Of a stretch of DNA of 64,000 nucleotides, positions 8,154 through 15,674 are shown one piece after another. Each line of letters opens with the position of its first letter. The first letter of the stretch is position 1. Below the pieces are notes generated by a model that had not been told where the DNA came from, did not search any database, and saw nothing but the letters and a program-made list of their open reading frames with translations. The position numbers and the translations under genes are program-made. This DNA is from Paenibacillus harenae. Lineage in GTDB: Bacteria > Bacillota > Bacilli > Paenibacillales > Paenibacillaceae. The stretch covers positions 682,001 through 746,000 of the forward strand of contig NZ_JAUSST010000003.1 in the NCBI RefSeq assembly GCF_030812415.1. Reading direction: 5' to 3'.

Positions 8154-8184
8154 AAGCTGCCGGCGTAAATTCGGCAGCTTTGTT
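8154..8184 (+). terminator. Terminator-like hairpin
   Basis: AAGCTGCCG (8154-8162) pairs with CGGCAGCTT (8172-8180), then TGTT. No intact plus-strand gene precedes it, so it may be the remaining 3' end of a lost transcription unit. Confidence 0.55.
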
Positions 8185-8321
8185 ACGTTAACTCGGAGTT
8201 TAGTTCCAATATGTGTTAATATTGCAATATGCAGACGAATATAAGAACATTTACAATAGACAATGGTATTTCAGCTAATTAAATAATAGCCGATTACTAT
8301 GGAATGGGAGAGATGAATATC

Positions 8322-9308
8322 GTGAGTACTACATTCGAAGTCTATCCAACTACAGCGTACATTCCACGAATAGCGGAACTATTGACACTAGCTAACGATA
8401 AACTTCTTTCCTTCTTAAGACCCTTTGATTTGAAGATCAGCCCCGTGATCGGAGCCCGAATAGGGGAGACTTTTATAGATAGGTCGTCTTCCAATTCATT
8501 TAGTACTCAATGGAAGACAGAGTACGCCTGGTTTTTCATTACGCCGGATGAACACGGAGGGGGAACTGACGCTTATTATAGGATGGTTGAGGAGCATACG
8601 TTAGAAATCTGGAATGAGTACGAGGATGCCGGAGACAGGTATGGCGAGGTGCTAAAATCGTTGTCCGTAGGGCATTACTGGACCTTTCGAAGGTCCGCTG
8701 GCCAACCAGCAATCATCAACCTATGTTATGGCTTACTGGCTGCGGCGTTAGCTGAATTGACTGGGGGTTTTATCTTTTCCGATGATGGGGCTTGGTCAGG
8801 ACCACCAATCCAGGCGACTGAATTCGAAGCTCGATATTTCAAACCAGAGATTAGCAATAATTACGGTGATGCTTCATGGTATACGCAATGCCTAGAGAGT
8901 TTAATTGAAGACTATCAGGGCATACCGTATATCCCTAAAGTGAATCTCCTAATTGAACATGACTGGCCGATGGATAAACGAGTCCGTTATGCTCCTTCGG
9001 GTCGGACAATACAGGAAGGACCAGATGAGAATGATCGTCTAACTATCATACATAGTGAATACGTAAATTTCCCATATATAATCATTAACCGCACACTAAT
9101 TAAGGCCCACGGAAAGCAGTTGCTTCGAGTGATGAAACTATTGATACTTAAGGATGGATTACGAATCGGCAGCCAACCAGTCAGTATGGTCCACGAAACC
9201 GATATAAAGCCGATGCTTATCGATCGAGACTTTTATTTCTGGTCTAATCCGTTACTAGTTAAGGATGGAGAAGGCATTCTCAGACAACTTATCGAGGCGG
9301 AAAATTAA
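8322..9308 (+). CDS. Unknown soluble protein
   Basis: About 328 residues. GTG at 8322 has GGGAGAGA at a good distance, while the upstream ATG at 8304 has no ribosome site. No signal peptide or membrane segment is seen. The middle has GHYWTFRRSAGQPAI and a TGGFIFSDDGAW stretch, a pattern I associate loosely with bacterial immunity-type proteins (uncertain). No catalytic motif is recognisable. It is flanked by eroded genes and is A+T-richer than the region to its right, in keeping with an accessory gene. Confidence 0.6.
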   Translation: MSTTFEVYPTTAYIPRIAELLTLANDKLLSFLRPFDLKISPVIGARIGETFIDRSSSNSFSTQWKTEYAWFFITPDEHGGGTDAYYRMVEEHTLEIWNEYEDAGDRYGEVLKSLSVGHYWTFRRSAGQPAIINLCYGLLAAALAELTGGFIFSDDGAWSGPPIQATEFEARYFKPEISNNYGDASWYTQCLESLIEDYQGIPYIPKVNLLIEHDWPMDKRVRYAPSGRTIQEGPDENDRLTIIHSEYVNFPYIIINRTLIKAHGKQLLRVMKLLILKDGLRIGSQPVSMVHETDIKPMLIDRDFYFWSNPLLVKDGEGILRQLIEAEN

Positions 9309-9434
9309 GTACTTGCAGAGAGCTTTTCTAAACTTACGAGGAACGAGTTCAAAAACACACTTTGAGCTGCCGTAGGCCATTCCGCAACCTCTTTCGCATT
9401 ATCGGACTTTATACAAAAGGAGGGAAGTGCGCCA

Positions 9435-9959
9435 ATGAAGAGGTATACCTATGTTCCGCCAAAGCTGAAGCCCTCGACTAAACGTATTGAGGTAACGGAC
9501 GAGGAAGGAAATGTGGTTTGCACGTTCCAGAGAGTTTATCCGAACGCCGTAGCAAGAGTATGCAATTATGTGTTCGATATCGATTGGTCCGCTCAGGTAA
9601 ACGTATACTCTACGGATGGTCTACCGGTTATTCAATGCAAAAAAACAACGCCATGGTTCGGGAGACCAGAGTATATCGTTCAGCACCGTAATACACAAGA
9701 CATCTACCGAGTTACTTATACGACATGGCAAAAGCTCGCCCCAGAATTTAAGGTTACACATCTAAATCACGAATACGTGTTGAAGAAAGAAGTGTTAGAT
9801 TGGGCTAAGTTTTTACAGGCAGGCGAGGAGCTGGCCAGATGGAAGATGAAACCGACGGAATGGTTCAAGACACAGTTGGAGATCGAAGCAGCTTGCCCAA
9901 TCCAAGAACCGGAATTTTTTGTCGCTTTGTTCCACTGTATCTTCTGTATTGGCGATTAA
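9435..9959 (+). CDS. Tubby-like (LURP-one/YxjI-type fold) protein candidate
   Basis: A 174-residue protein after a strong AGGAGGG site. It is beta-rich, with repeated short strands (RIEVTDEEGNVVCTF, VNVYSTDGLPVIQC, RVTYTTWQKL, FKVTHLNHEYVLKKE), one amphipathic helix and a hydrophobic C-terminal end (FVALFHCIFCIG). This order matches the tubby/LURP-one closed-barrel fold, in which a central hydrophobic helix threads the barrel. Assignment is by pattern only. Its stop codon overlaps the palindromic control region of the DinB gene. Confidence 0.55.
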   Translation: MKRYTYVPPKLKPSTKRIEVTDEEGNVVCTFQRVYPNAVARVCNYVFDIDWSAQVNVYSTDGLPVIQCKKTTPWFGRPEYIVQHRNTQDIYRVTYTTWQKLAPEFKVTHLNHEYVLKKEVLDWAKFLQAGEELARWKMKPTEWFKTQLEIEAACPIQEPEFFVALFHCIFCIGD

Positions 9960-10001
9960 GTAAATGTAAATATTTACTTGCGAACTAACGTTCGGTATAA
10001 T
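9958..10001 (+). promoter_or_regulatory. DinB gene promoter with two operator-like dyads
   Basis: -35 TTTACT (9973-9978) and -10 TATAAT (9996-10001) are 17 bp apart. AAGTAAAT (9958-9965) and ATTTACTT (9972-9979) form a perfect dyad over the -35. CGAAC (9981-9985) and GTTCG (9990-9994) form a second dyad in the spacer. This layout suits repression by a dimeric regulator. Confidence 0.6.
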
Positions 10002-10065
10002 GGACTCGGAAGCTTGTTTGATTCCCTGTAACTTTTATTCCATAACCAAAAAGGAGATGTTGGAT

Positions 10066-10569
10066 ATGTTTAAACACATCAAAGATTTTGCCGCAACTTG
10101 GCAGAATGAAACGGCAGCAACATTGCGGACACTGGAGATGCTGACCGACGAGTCTCTTGGCCAACAGATAACAAGCGATCATAGAACGCTTGGACGTCTT
10201 GCATGGCACCTTGTACTGACGTTGCATGAAATGCCATCTCGGACTGGACTGTCTTTCGAAGGACCGGGCGAGGATGTGCCGGTGCCATATTCGGCAGCAG
10301 ACATTGCGTCAGTCTATAAGCGGACCTCACAAGCGCTCCTTGATGCTATACAGTCCAGTTGGAAGGATGAGAATCTGCTTATCATGAGCGATATGTATGG
10401 TGATCAATGGCCAAACGGCTTAATGCTGGATATTCTCGTAAAGCATGAGATTCATCATCGTGGTCAGATGACAGTCCTGATGCGTCAGGCAGGCCTTCGT
10501 GTGCCCGATCTTTACGGCCCGACAAAAGAGCAGTGGGCCGAGTACGGAGCGCCAGCTCCAGTAATATAG
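10066..10569 (+). CDS. DinB family protein
   Basis: A 167-residue four-helix-bundle protein. ATG at 10066 has AAGGAG nine bases upstream. DinB metal ligands fit the three expected histidines: one in LGRLAWHLVLTLHEMP and the paired ones in LVKHEIHHRGQM near residue 130. DinB/YfiT proteins are divalent-metal enzymes, some of them thiol S-transferases using bacillithiol; the substrate is unknown. It has its own strong promoter and terminator. Confidence 0.85.
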   Translation: MFKHIKDFAATWQNETAATLRTLEMLTDESLGQQITSDHRTLGRLAWHLVLTLHEMPSRTGLSFEGPGEDVPVPYSAADIASVYKRTSQALLDAIQSSWKDENLLIMSDMYGDQWPNGLMLDILVKHEIHHRGQMTVLMRQAGLRVPDLYGPTKEQWAEYGAPAPVI

Positions 10570-10581
10570 AGTAAAGATTAT

Positions 10582-10617
10582 ATCCCGCTTTGGCCGTTTG
10601 GCTAGAGTGGGATTTTT
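10582..10617 (+). terminator. Terminator of the DinB gene
   Basis: ATCCCGCTTTGGCC pairs, with minor mismatches, with GGCTAGAGTGGGAT, followed by TTTTT. Confidence 0.8.
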
Positions 10618-10659
10618 AAGTATTTTTTCATAGGAGTAAAATGGATGGAGGAGTTCAAT

Positions 10660-11054
10660 TTGGTAGAGTCGGTACTTAAAAGTGTTTATTCCTGCAAGTT
10701 CCGGTTAAAAATCTTGGGGAATCTACTGAATGGTATATGGGTAATCTGGGATTCGAGGTACATTGGAAACGACCGGACAATAAAATGACGATTCTTGCGC
10801 TTCATTCAGGGCCAACCATTTTTTTATGTGAAACGGAATTGCACCAAGGAATGATGTCTGTCGTTATCGGTTTTGAAGCAGCGGATATTCGAAAGCTACT
10901 ATCCGATTTGCAGAGTAAAGGGGTGCGGATTGGTGAGATCAGAGAAAACAGAGGTGTTGTCAAAGGAGAGATTCTGGCAATGGATTTTGACTTCTTTGAT
11001 CCTAGTGGAAATAAGTTAGTGGCACATGGCACTTCAGAGTTCGTTGCTGAATAA
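10660..11054 (+). pseudogene. VOC family gene with a single frameshift
   Basis: TTG at 10660 has GGAGGAG six bases upstream and starts VESVLKSV. One base appears to be missing near 10685-10692 (GTGTTTATT). The next frame then reads FLQVPVKNLGESTEWY and continues as an intact glyoxalase/bleomycin-resistance-fold half (FEVHWKRPD to the stop at 11054, with FDFFDPSGNKL as strand 8). With the base restored it would be an ordinary VOC protein of about 131 residues. Either a recent inactivation or a read error; if intact it would probably bind a metal or a toxic small molecule. Confidence 0.6.
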
Positions 11055-11061
11055 ACACGAA

Positions 11062-11100
11062 GAAACGGCCAGCAAGATTCGTGGTTGCCGTTTCCTCATA
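11062..11100 (+). terminator. Hairpin after the VOC gene
   Basis: GAAACGGC (11062-11069) pairs with GCCGTTTC (11087-11094). The T-run is poor (CTCATATT), so termination is only probable. Confidence 0.45.
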
Positions 11101-11283
11101 TTGGGCGGGATAGCGCATTAAGCGGTAATGAAAAACTTTTCAGTAAAAGTTTAAACAATATGATAAGGTTGTTCTTTTGTTTATAAGAACCAGCGATGTT
11201 TATTTCTTTATAACCTTAGGATTTGCATGAATGTTATAAGATAGAAGGGAAAGTGAATCTCAAGCGAAAGGGTGGGTTTTGAG

Positions 11284-11823
11284 ATGAGGTCAACAAACTT
11301 GCTGCAAACGGTATTGGATGAGAGAGGCGAAGCTCGCATCAAGAGCATCGCCCGCTACATCGAAGAGCATATTTCTTCTAACTGGGAGACAGTGCTAGTG
11401 GACCATCGGGATAAACTGCAAAAGGCTTACGAGGAAGCTGGAGACATGGCCTACGGAACGTATTTGAACTTGTTGTTTCTTCCCGTACACCGTCAGTTTA
11501 AAGAGGCCGGTCTTAATCCGGAGCCCCGATTCCCGGGAGATTTCGACATCTCACGGGAATGGGGCAATGAACAGCAGGATAACCAGCAGCGCTGGATGTG
11601 GAGTACGATTTATGGTCCGCACCAAGAGCCGATCGGTACTATTGTCACTGTTGTCTATCATGATCACACACAGTTTCAAGTGCCTCGGCAGCCGGAAATC
11701 TTGGCATTAAAGGAAGTGGGCAAGGAAGCTGTGGTTGAATCATTGTCTGCTCTCTCTCCCGAATTTGCCCGAGCGCTTGAGTTTACAGCCGAGTATGAGC
11801 TTTATATGCAAAGTCTTGAATAA
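11284..11823 (+). CDS. Unknown soluble protein
   Basis: About 179 residues. ATG at 11284 follows AAAGGGTGGG; GTG at 11272 lies inside that site and is less likely. The first 60 residues are helical (RIKSIARYIEEHIS), the middle has WSTIYGPHQEPIGTIV and VYHDHTQFQVPRQPE, and the end is acidic. No signal, membrane segment or known catalytic motif is seen. It has no close neighbour on the same strand. Not recognised. Confidence 0.6.
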   Translation: MRSTNLLQTVLDERGEARIKSIARYIEEHISSNWETVLVDHRDKLQKAYEEAGDMAYGTYLNLLFLPVHRQFKEAGLNPEPRFPGDFDISREWGNEQQDNQQRWMWSTIYGPHQEPIGTIVTVVYHDHTQFQVPRQPEILALKEVGKEAVVESLSALSPEFARALEFTAEYELYMQSLE

Positions 11824-11929
11824 TCTGCACATCGTTCAAGGCGCATAGTGATTAACTTTTTAGTTCTTGTTGAATAAGTTCAATAATACAGCGGCAGTCT
11901 AGGATTTTTTTTCAAGGCCCTTGCTGCCG

Positions 11930-12811
11930 CTATCGTTCCTGGTACTGCGATTGTTCTCCCGTCGCACTCTGCGCGGCAATAAACGCCTCCGGAACGGAAT
12001 TTTGCATTTCATCGTCCGTCTGTTTGGTCTGATTGTCCTCAACTGTTTGTACAATCCATTGTCTTATTGCTTCATTGATTTCGTCCGCCGCTTTCGTCGG
12101 AAGCTGATGCTTCTCCGCCTTAAGGAGAACGAGCTTGGATCGACGAAGGTTCTGCTGGAGTATTTTGCGATAGCGCTTGAAGCCCCGATCCTTCTCCCCG
12201 AAAAGCAGCAGAACGGGCGCATTGATATCCGAAAGCCGATCGGTGCAATTATATTTCAAGCTGTACTTGTACAGCTCGTGAATATTCCGTTTATGTCCTC
12301 GCTTCGAATCCTCCAACAAATTACGGAAGGTGCTGGAGCTGTCCGAATTCCCCCACGCAATCCCAAGCCGAAGCAGTCGAACCGCCGGTTTCCAGCTTGA
12401 CAATCCGATCGCAATTCGTATTCGGTTCCTCAGTACAAAATCGCTTGCCTCCGACATCGCGCTAATCAATATACCGCCTATAAAAATCCCGGGATAAGTC
12501 AGCATCGCCTCCAATGCAATAGACCCTCCCGTTGAATACCCGGCTACAAAAGCACTGTCGATCTTCAGGTAATTCAAGAGCTGCCTCATATCCTCGACGA
12601 TCAGCTTATAGGTGATGGGCACATCCGACGGACGGCTTCTCCCATGTCCCCGGATATCGAAAGTAATGACCTGATATTCGGTCGACAGCTGCGCTTGTTG
12701 ATATCTGAAGTTGGCGCTTGTAAGAAGCGGAGGATGGAGAAATACGATCGGAATCCCCGCTCCCTGCGTCTCATAATAAAGCTCGGCACCGTTAATATTT
12801 GCATATGGCAT
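11930..12811 (-). CDS. Alpha/beta hydrolase
   Basis: A 293-residue hydrolase. ATG at 12811 has AGAGGTG nine bases upstream; a GTG within that ribosome site is rejected. The fold markers are the oxyanion HPPLL motif, DIRGHGRS, the nucleophile elbow GYSTGG (Ser near residue 93) and an acid strand VLLLFGEKD. The usual catalytic His is probably the one in LKAEKHQLPTKAA. A Gln/Glu-rich tail of about 30 residues follows. Substrate unknown. It is transcribed divergently from the sigma gene to its right. Confidence 0.85.
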   Translation of the reverse strand: MPYANINGAELYYETQGAGIPIVFLHPPLLTSANFRYQQAQLSTEYQVITFDIRGHGRSRPSDVPITYKLIVEDMRQLLNYLKIDSAFVAGYSTGGSIALEAMLTYPGIFIGGILISAMSEASDFVLRNRIRIAIGLSSWKPAVRLLRLGIAWGNSDSSSTFRNLLEDSKRGHKRNIHELYKYSLKYNCTDRLSDINAPVLLLFGEKDRGFKRYRKILQQNLRRSKLVLLKAEKHQLPTKAADEINEAIRQWIVQTVEDNQTKQTDDEMQNSVPEAFIAAQSATGEQSQYQER

Positions 12812-12831
12812 AAGTATTCGCACCTCTAGTT

Positions 12832-12955
12832 GATAACATTAAGTGACAACCGCCATAGTTTACCTGAGTTCAGAATGATTTATGCAGAAGCCGGAAACTT
12901 TCATCCAACCTGGGACAGAACATCCTATTTCGTAGATGCTGGAGGGATTATTTTT
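12832..12955 (+). other. Possible gene relic in the divergent intergenic region
   Basis: A short frame reads LPEFRMIYAEAGNFHPTWD and RTSYFVDAGGIIF before a TGA. It looks protein-like but has no ribosome site or usable length. It may be the 3' remnant of a lost gene or chance. Confidence 0.2.
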
Positions 12956-13051
12956 TGACTGTACTAGAAAGTCGTTAATAGTATATATTGAAAACGGTAT
13001 TGAAGAAACAGGAATGGAAGACAATGTTAGAATAGAGCAGGGGATGATGAA

Positions 13052-14038
13052 ATGAGCATAAATGATATGGAGTTGGCAGCAATCGAGAAGTTGCGACCGG
13101 AACTTACCGCCTATTGTTACAGAATGTTAGGGTCGATTTTCGAGGCGGACGACGCCGTTCAGGACACCCTATTTCGTGCTTGGCAGAGTTGGGACCAGTT
13201 TCGACAAGAATCCTCGCGACAATCCTGGATTTACAGAATTGCCACAAACGTATGTTTGGATAAATTAAGGACCGCGAAGCGCCGCGCGCTTTCCATGAAC
13301 CTTTCGGAACCCGCCTCGTCTATCATGGAACCTCGGGACACATTGCCTCGTTCCGCGTGGATCTGGCCGGCACCCGATACTATAGCGGATCCGGCTGAAT
13401 TGGTCGTTCAAAAGAATACGATTCGATTAGCGTTTATTGCTATGCTGCAAACATTACCGCCCCGTCAACGCGCGGTATTCATTCTGCGCGATGTCTTTCG
13501 GTGGTCTGCTAAGGAGATTGGCGAAGCGTTGGGGATGACTTCGACTGCTGTCAACAGTGGGTTGCAACGAGCTCGAGCAATGATAAATCGCACTAATCTG
13601 CAATCGGATTCACTGCGCGATATGGATGCCTACATAGACGGCCAGCTGCTTGACCGTTACGTTGAAGCCTTTGAAGCATACGACATCGATGCGCTCATGG
13701 CGCTGTTCCATGAAAATGGAAGTTTATCGATGCCGCCTTTTGTCATGTGGGTTCGCGATCGCGCCAATCTCGCTTCATTCTATGAAGCCACGAGATCCCA
13801 TTGTTACGGATCCAGGCTCCTTCCGATCAACGTCAACGGCCAAAGCCCTGCTTATGCACAATATGTCCCTACCGGGCCCGAGGGGACTTTGAAGCCTTGG
13901 GGGATACATGTACTTGAGATTAAAGACGGAAAAATCGCTCATGTCCACACCTTTATCGAGTCTACCCTGTATTCTCGGTTTGGTCTTCCATCGCATTTGG
14001 AAGCGAGGGCAACTACCGAAAGGCAATCTGGCCAGTAA
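13052..14038 (+). CDS. ECF sigma factor with SnoaL-like C-terminal domain
   Basis: A 328-residue sigma factor, longer than the 160-200 of simple ECF factors. Residues about 10-80 are region 2 (YRMLGSIFEADDAVQDTLFR), about 120-180 region 4 (LPPRQRAVFILRDVFRWSA and an HTH), and 205-315 a SnoaL/NTF2-like domain (VEAFEAYDIDALMALFHEN, later IKDGKIAHVHTF). No separate anti-sigma gene is adjacent; in SnoaL-tailed ECF families the tail itself modulates activity. Such factors often regulate a neighbouring oxidoreductase, VOC or hydrolase gene, and such genes follow here. AGGGGATG precedes the ATG. Confidence 0.9.
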   Translation: MSINDMELAAIEKLRPELTAYCYRMLGSIFEADDAVQDTLFRAWQSWDQFRQESSRQSWIYRIATNVCLDKLRTAKRRALSMNLSEPASSIMEPRDTLPRSAWIWPAPDTIADPAELVVQKNTIRLAFIAMLQTLPPRQRAVFILRDVFRWSAKEIGEALGMTSTAVNSGLQRARAMINRTNLQSDSLRDMDAYIDGQLLDRYVEAFEAYDIDALMALFHENGSLSMPPFVMWVRDRANLASFYEATRSHCYGSRLLPINVNGQSPAYAQYVPTGPEGTLKPWGIHVLEIKDGKIAHVHTFIESTLYSRFGLPSHLEARATTERQSGQ

Positions 14039-14163
14039 AGTATATCGGTAGGTTCGAAGTAATATTTTTTTTTAGTTACACCGATGATTTTGGAACCGCT
14101 CGTTCGTCTATATATATGTATGTATAACTAAAAGGATTTCAAAACGAATAAAGGAGAATGTTC

Positions 14164-14544
14164 ATGTTCAAAAATAACTACGCGTATAGCAACTTCGGGG
14201 TCGACGACATCGCCAAGGCTGTCGACTTCTATAGGAATAAGCTCGGGCTTAAGGTCGAGGAGGATGGTTTTGGTTTTAAGCTGACACTTTCCGGTACCGA
14301 TGCGTATGTCATGCCAATGGGACAAAATTATCAACCAGCCGCTTTTCATATATTAAACTTTGATGTCGGCAATATTGAACAAGCTGTCGCTGCCTTAAAG
14401 GAAAAAGGCATTGCCCTTGAGACCTTTGCCGGAATGGAGCAAGACGAACTTGGTATTATGCGCGGCAAGGCTGCCGGTGCGGGCCCGGATATGGCCATCT
14501 TTAAGGATCCGGCCGGCAATATGTTGGCGGTTGTCGAATTGTAA
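14164..14544 (+). CDS. VOC family protein
   Basis: A 126-residue glyoxalase/bleomycin-resistance-fold protein. ATG at 14164 lies seven bases after AGGAG; the ATG at 14158 is too close. It has two beta-alpha-beta-beta-beta modules: FGVDDIAKAVDFYRNKLGL in the first and FDVGNIEQAVAALKEKGI plus AIFKDPAGNMLAVVEL in the second. The position of the last-strand Glu fits a metal ligand. It lies 125 bases behind the SnoaL-type sigma gene and 38 bases before a hydrolase gene, so the three may be co-expressed. Confidence 0.85.
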   Translation: MFKNNYAYSNFGVDDIAKAVDFYRNKLGLKVEEDGFGFKLTLSGTDAYVMPMGQNYQPAAFHILNFDVGNIEQAVAALKEKGIALETFAGMEQDELGIMRGKAAGAGPDMAIFKDPAGNMLAVVEL

Positions 14545-14582
14545 AAGTCTATGCCGGCCTGAGATTGAATTTAGGAGGTAAC

Positions 14583-15362
14583 ATGAAAACAACCCAATCA
14601 AAAGACGGCACTTCCTTAGCGTACGACGTACACGGCAGCGGACCAGCACTCATATACATTACGGGAGCGAGCTGCTATCGCTCATTTAAGCCGATATTGC
14701 AAGATGCCAAAGTATTCGCCACTGAATTTACCATTTATAGCTATGATCGCCGTGGACGCGGCGATAGCGGCAACACGCTGCCTTATTCTATGGAACGTGA
14801 AATCGAAGATATCGAAGCCATGATTGATGCGGCCGGCGGCATGGCTTATTTGTATGGACATTCTTCCGGTGCCGTGTTAGCGCTTGAGGCTGCGCTGCGA
14901 CTTGGCGGCAAAGTACAAAAGGTAGTTATGTATGATCCGCCATATGTGCACGATGAAAAAGAAAAGGCCGAATATAAACAGTTAAGCCAAACCATACACC
15001 GACTTCTCGATAATGGAAAAAACGCAAAAGCAATGAGTACCTTTTTGAGTGGTATCGGCATGCCAAAAGCATTTGTTTTGTTGTTGCCGTTGTTTCCTGG
15101 CTGGCGAACGATGAAAGCACTCTCTCCAACTCTTGCTTATGATATTGCTCTAACTCAGGACATGCCGCCCGTTGAACGAGCCGCTCGAGTTTCCGTCCCA
15201 ACGCAAATTATCGTAGGCGAAAAAAGCCCCGCCGCAATCCATGATGTCGGCCGCCAACTAACGAAGGCGATTCCAAGCGCTAAGTTCGCACAACTTGCGG
15301 GACAAGACCATATGGTTAATGCAAAAAGGCTGCTTCCGCTGCTTTCGGGCTTTCTTAAGTAA
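14583..15362 (+). CDS. Alpha/beta hydrolase
   Basis: A 259-residue hydrolase with ATG at 14583 just after TTAGGAGGTAAC. The motifs are the oxyanion region YITGASCYRSF, YDRRGRGDSG, the nucleophile elbow YGHSSGA (Ser near residue 93), and the C-terminal GEKSPAAIHD and GQDHMVNAK, with the latter His as likely catalytic base. It follows the VOC gene closely and ends before a terminator. The family acts on small esters or similar bonds; substrate unknown. Confidence 0.86.
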   Translation: MKTTQSKDGTSLAYDVHGSGPALIYITGASCYRSFKPILQDAKVFATEFTIYSYDRRGRGDSGNTLPYSMEREIEDIEAMIDAAGGMAYLYGHSSGAVLALEAALRLGGKVQKVVMYDPPYVHDEKEKAEYKQLSQTIHRLLDNGKNAKAMSTFLSGIGMPKAFVLLLPLFPGWRTMKALSPTLAYDIALTQDMPPVERAARVSVPTQIIVGEKSPAAIHDVGRQLTKAIPSAKFAQLAGQDHMVNAKRLLPLLSGFLK

Positions 15363-15576
15363 TTTTAACGAGCGACCGCAGCGGAAACTAAGAAAACTGA
15401 CGCCTGTTGCTTACAGACGTCAGTTTCTGCCTGTTTTATATCGATCATACATCTGTTAACATCGCTTGAAACCGTTCCACTTTCTCACGGTGCCAGATCG
15501 TTTCGAAAGTAGATTCCGCCTTCTCATACTCTCCGCATATCCACTTTACATGAGCACAACAGCTTCCTTTGAACGA
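15363..15576. other. Intergenic region: terminator and minus-strand relic
   Basis: It contains the hydrolase terminator (15394-15440) and, on the minus strand, the relic at 15445-15600. Its right end runs into the operator region of the histidine kinase gene. Confidence 0.6.
15394..15440 (+). terminator. Terminator of the hydrolase gene
   Basis: AAACTGACG (15394-15402) pairs exactly with CGTCAGTTT (15418-15426); CTGCCTGTTTTAT follows. Confidence 0.75.
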
Positions 15577-15600
15577 GTCGACACAATGCCATGAAAAAGT
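15445..15600 (-). pseudogene. Possible 3' relic of an unidentified gene
   Basis: A minus-strand frame ending in a TGA at 15445-15447 reads like a real protein end (HVKWICGEYEKAESTFETIW, then EKVERFQAML). It has no start codon or ribosome site, and its left part overlaps the regulatory repeats. Probably the tail of a gene cut when the sugar locus was inserted; this is speculative. Confidence 0.3.
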
Positions 15601-15640
15601 CGACATCCTGATAGTTTCCATGGAGGATTGAGGGTATAAT
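15577..15640 (+). promoter_or_regulatory. YesN-type operator and promoter of the two-component genes
   Basis: GTCGAC at 15577-15582 and again at 15599-15604 (22 bp apart) is followed by TAGTTT at 15612-15617 in the -35 position, a 17-bp spacer and a perfect -10 TATAAT (15635-15640). The -35 is poor, as expected for an activator-dependent promoter. The same arrangement stands before the lipoprotein gene at 19042-19105. Confidence 0.7.
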
Positions 15641-15674
15641 ACTTCTTTATTGATTAAATAAAGGAGCGATCCTC

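Larger units (their letters stand above)
7817..8321. other. Intergenic region with repeats and a terminator
   Basis: No gene is supported. It holds two of the dispersed dyads, a terminator-like hairpin and two short palindromes, ATTGGTTTAACCAAT (near 8074) and ATATTGCAATAT (8219-8230), the latter in the likely promoter zone of the next gene. Confidence 0.6.

Noticed and set aside
11890-11941. Terminator from AGCGGCAG/CTGCCGCT
   Set aside because: The T-run lies inside the loop instead of after the stem, and the stem overlaps the 3' end of the hydrolase gene.
12985-13005. CcpA cre site (TTGAAAACGGTATTGA)
   Set aside because: The conserved right-hand C and A are both wrong, and it is not positioned at a clear promoter.
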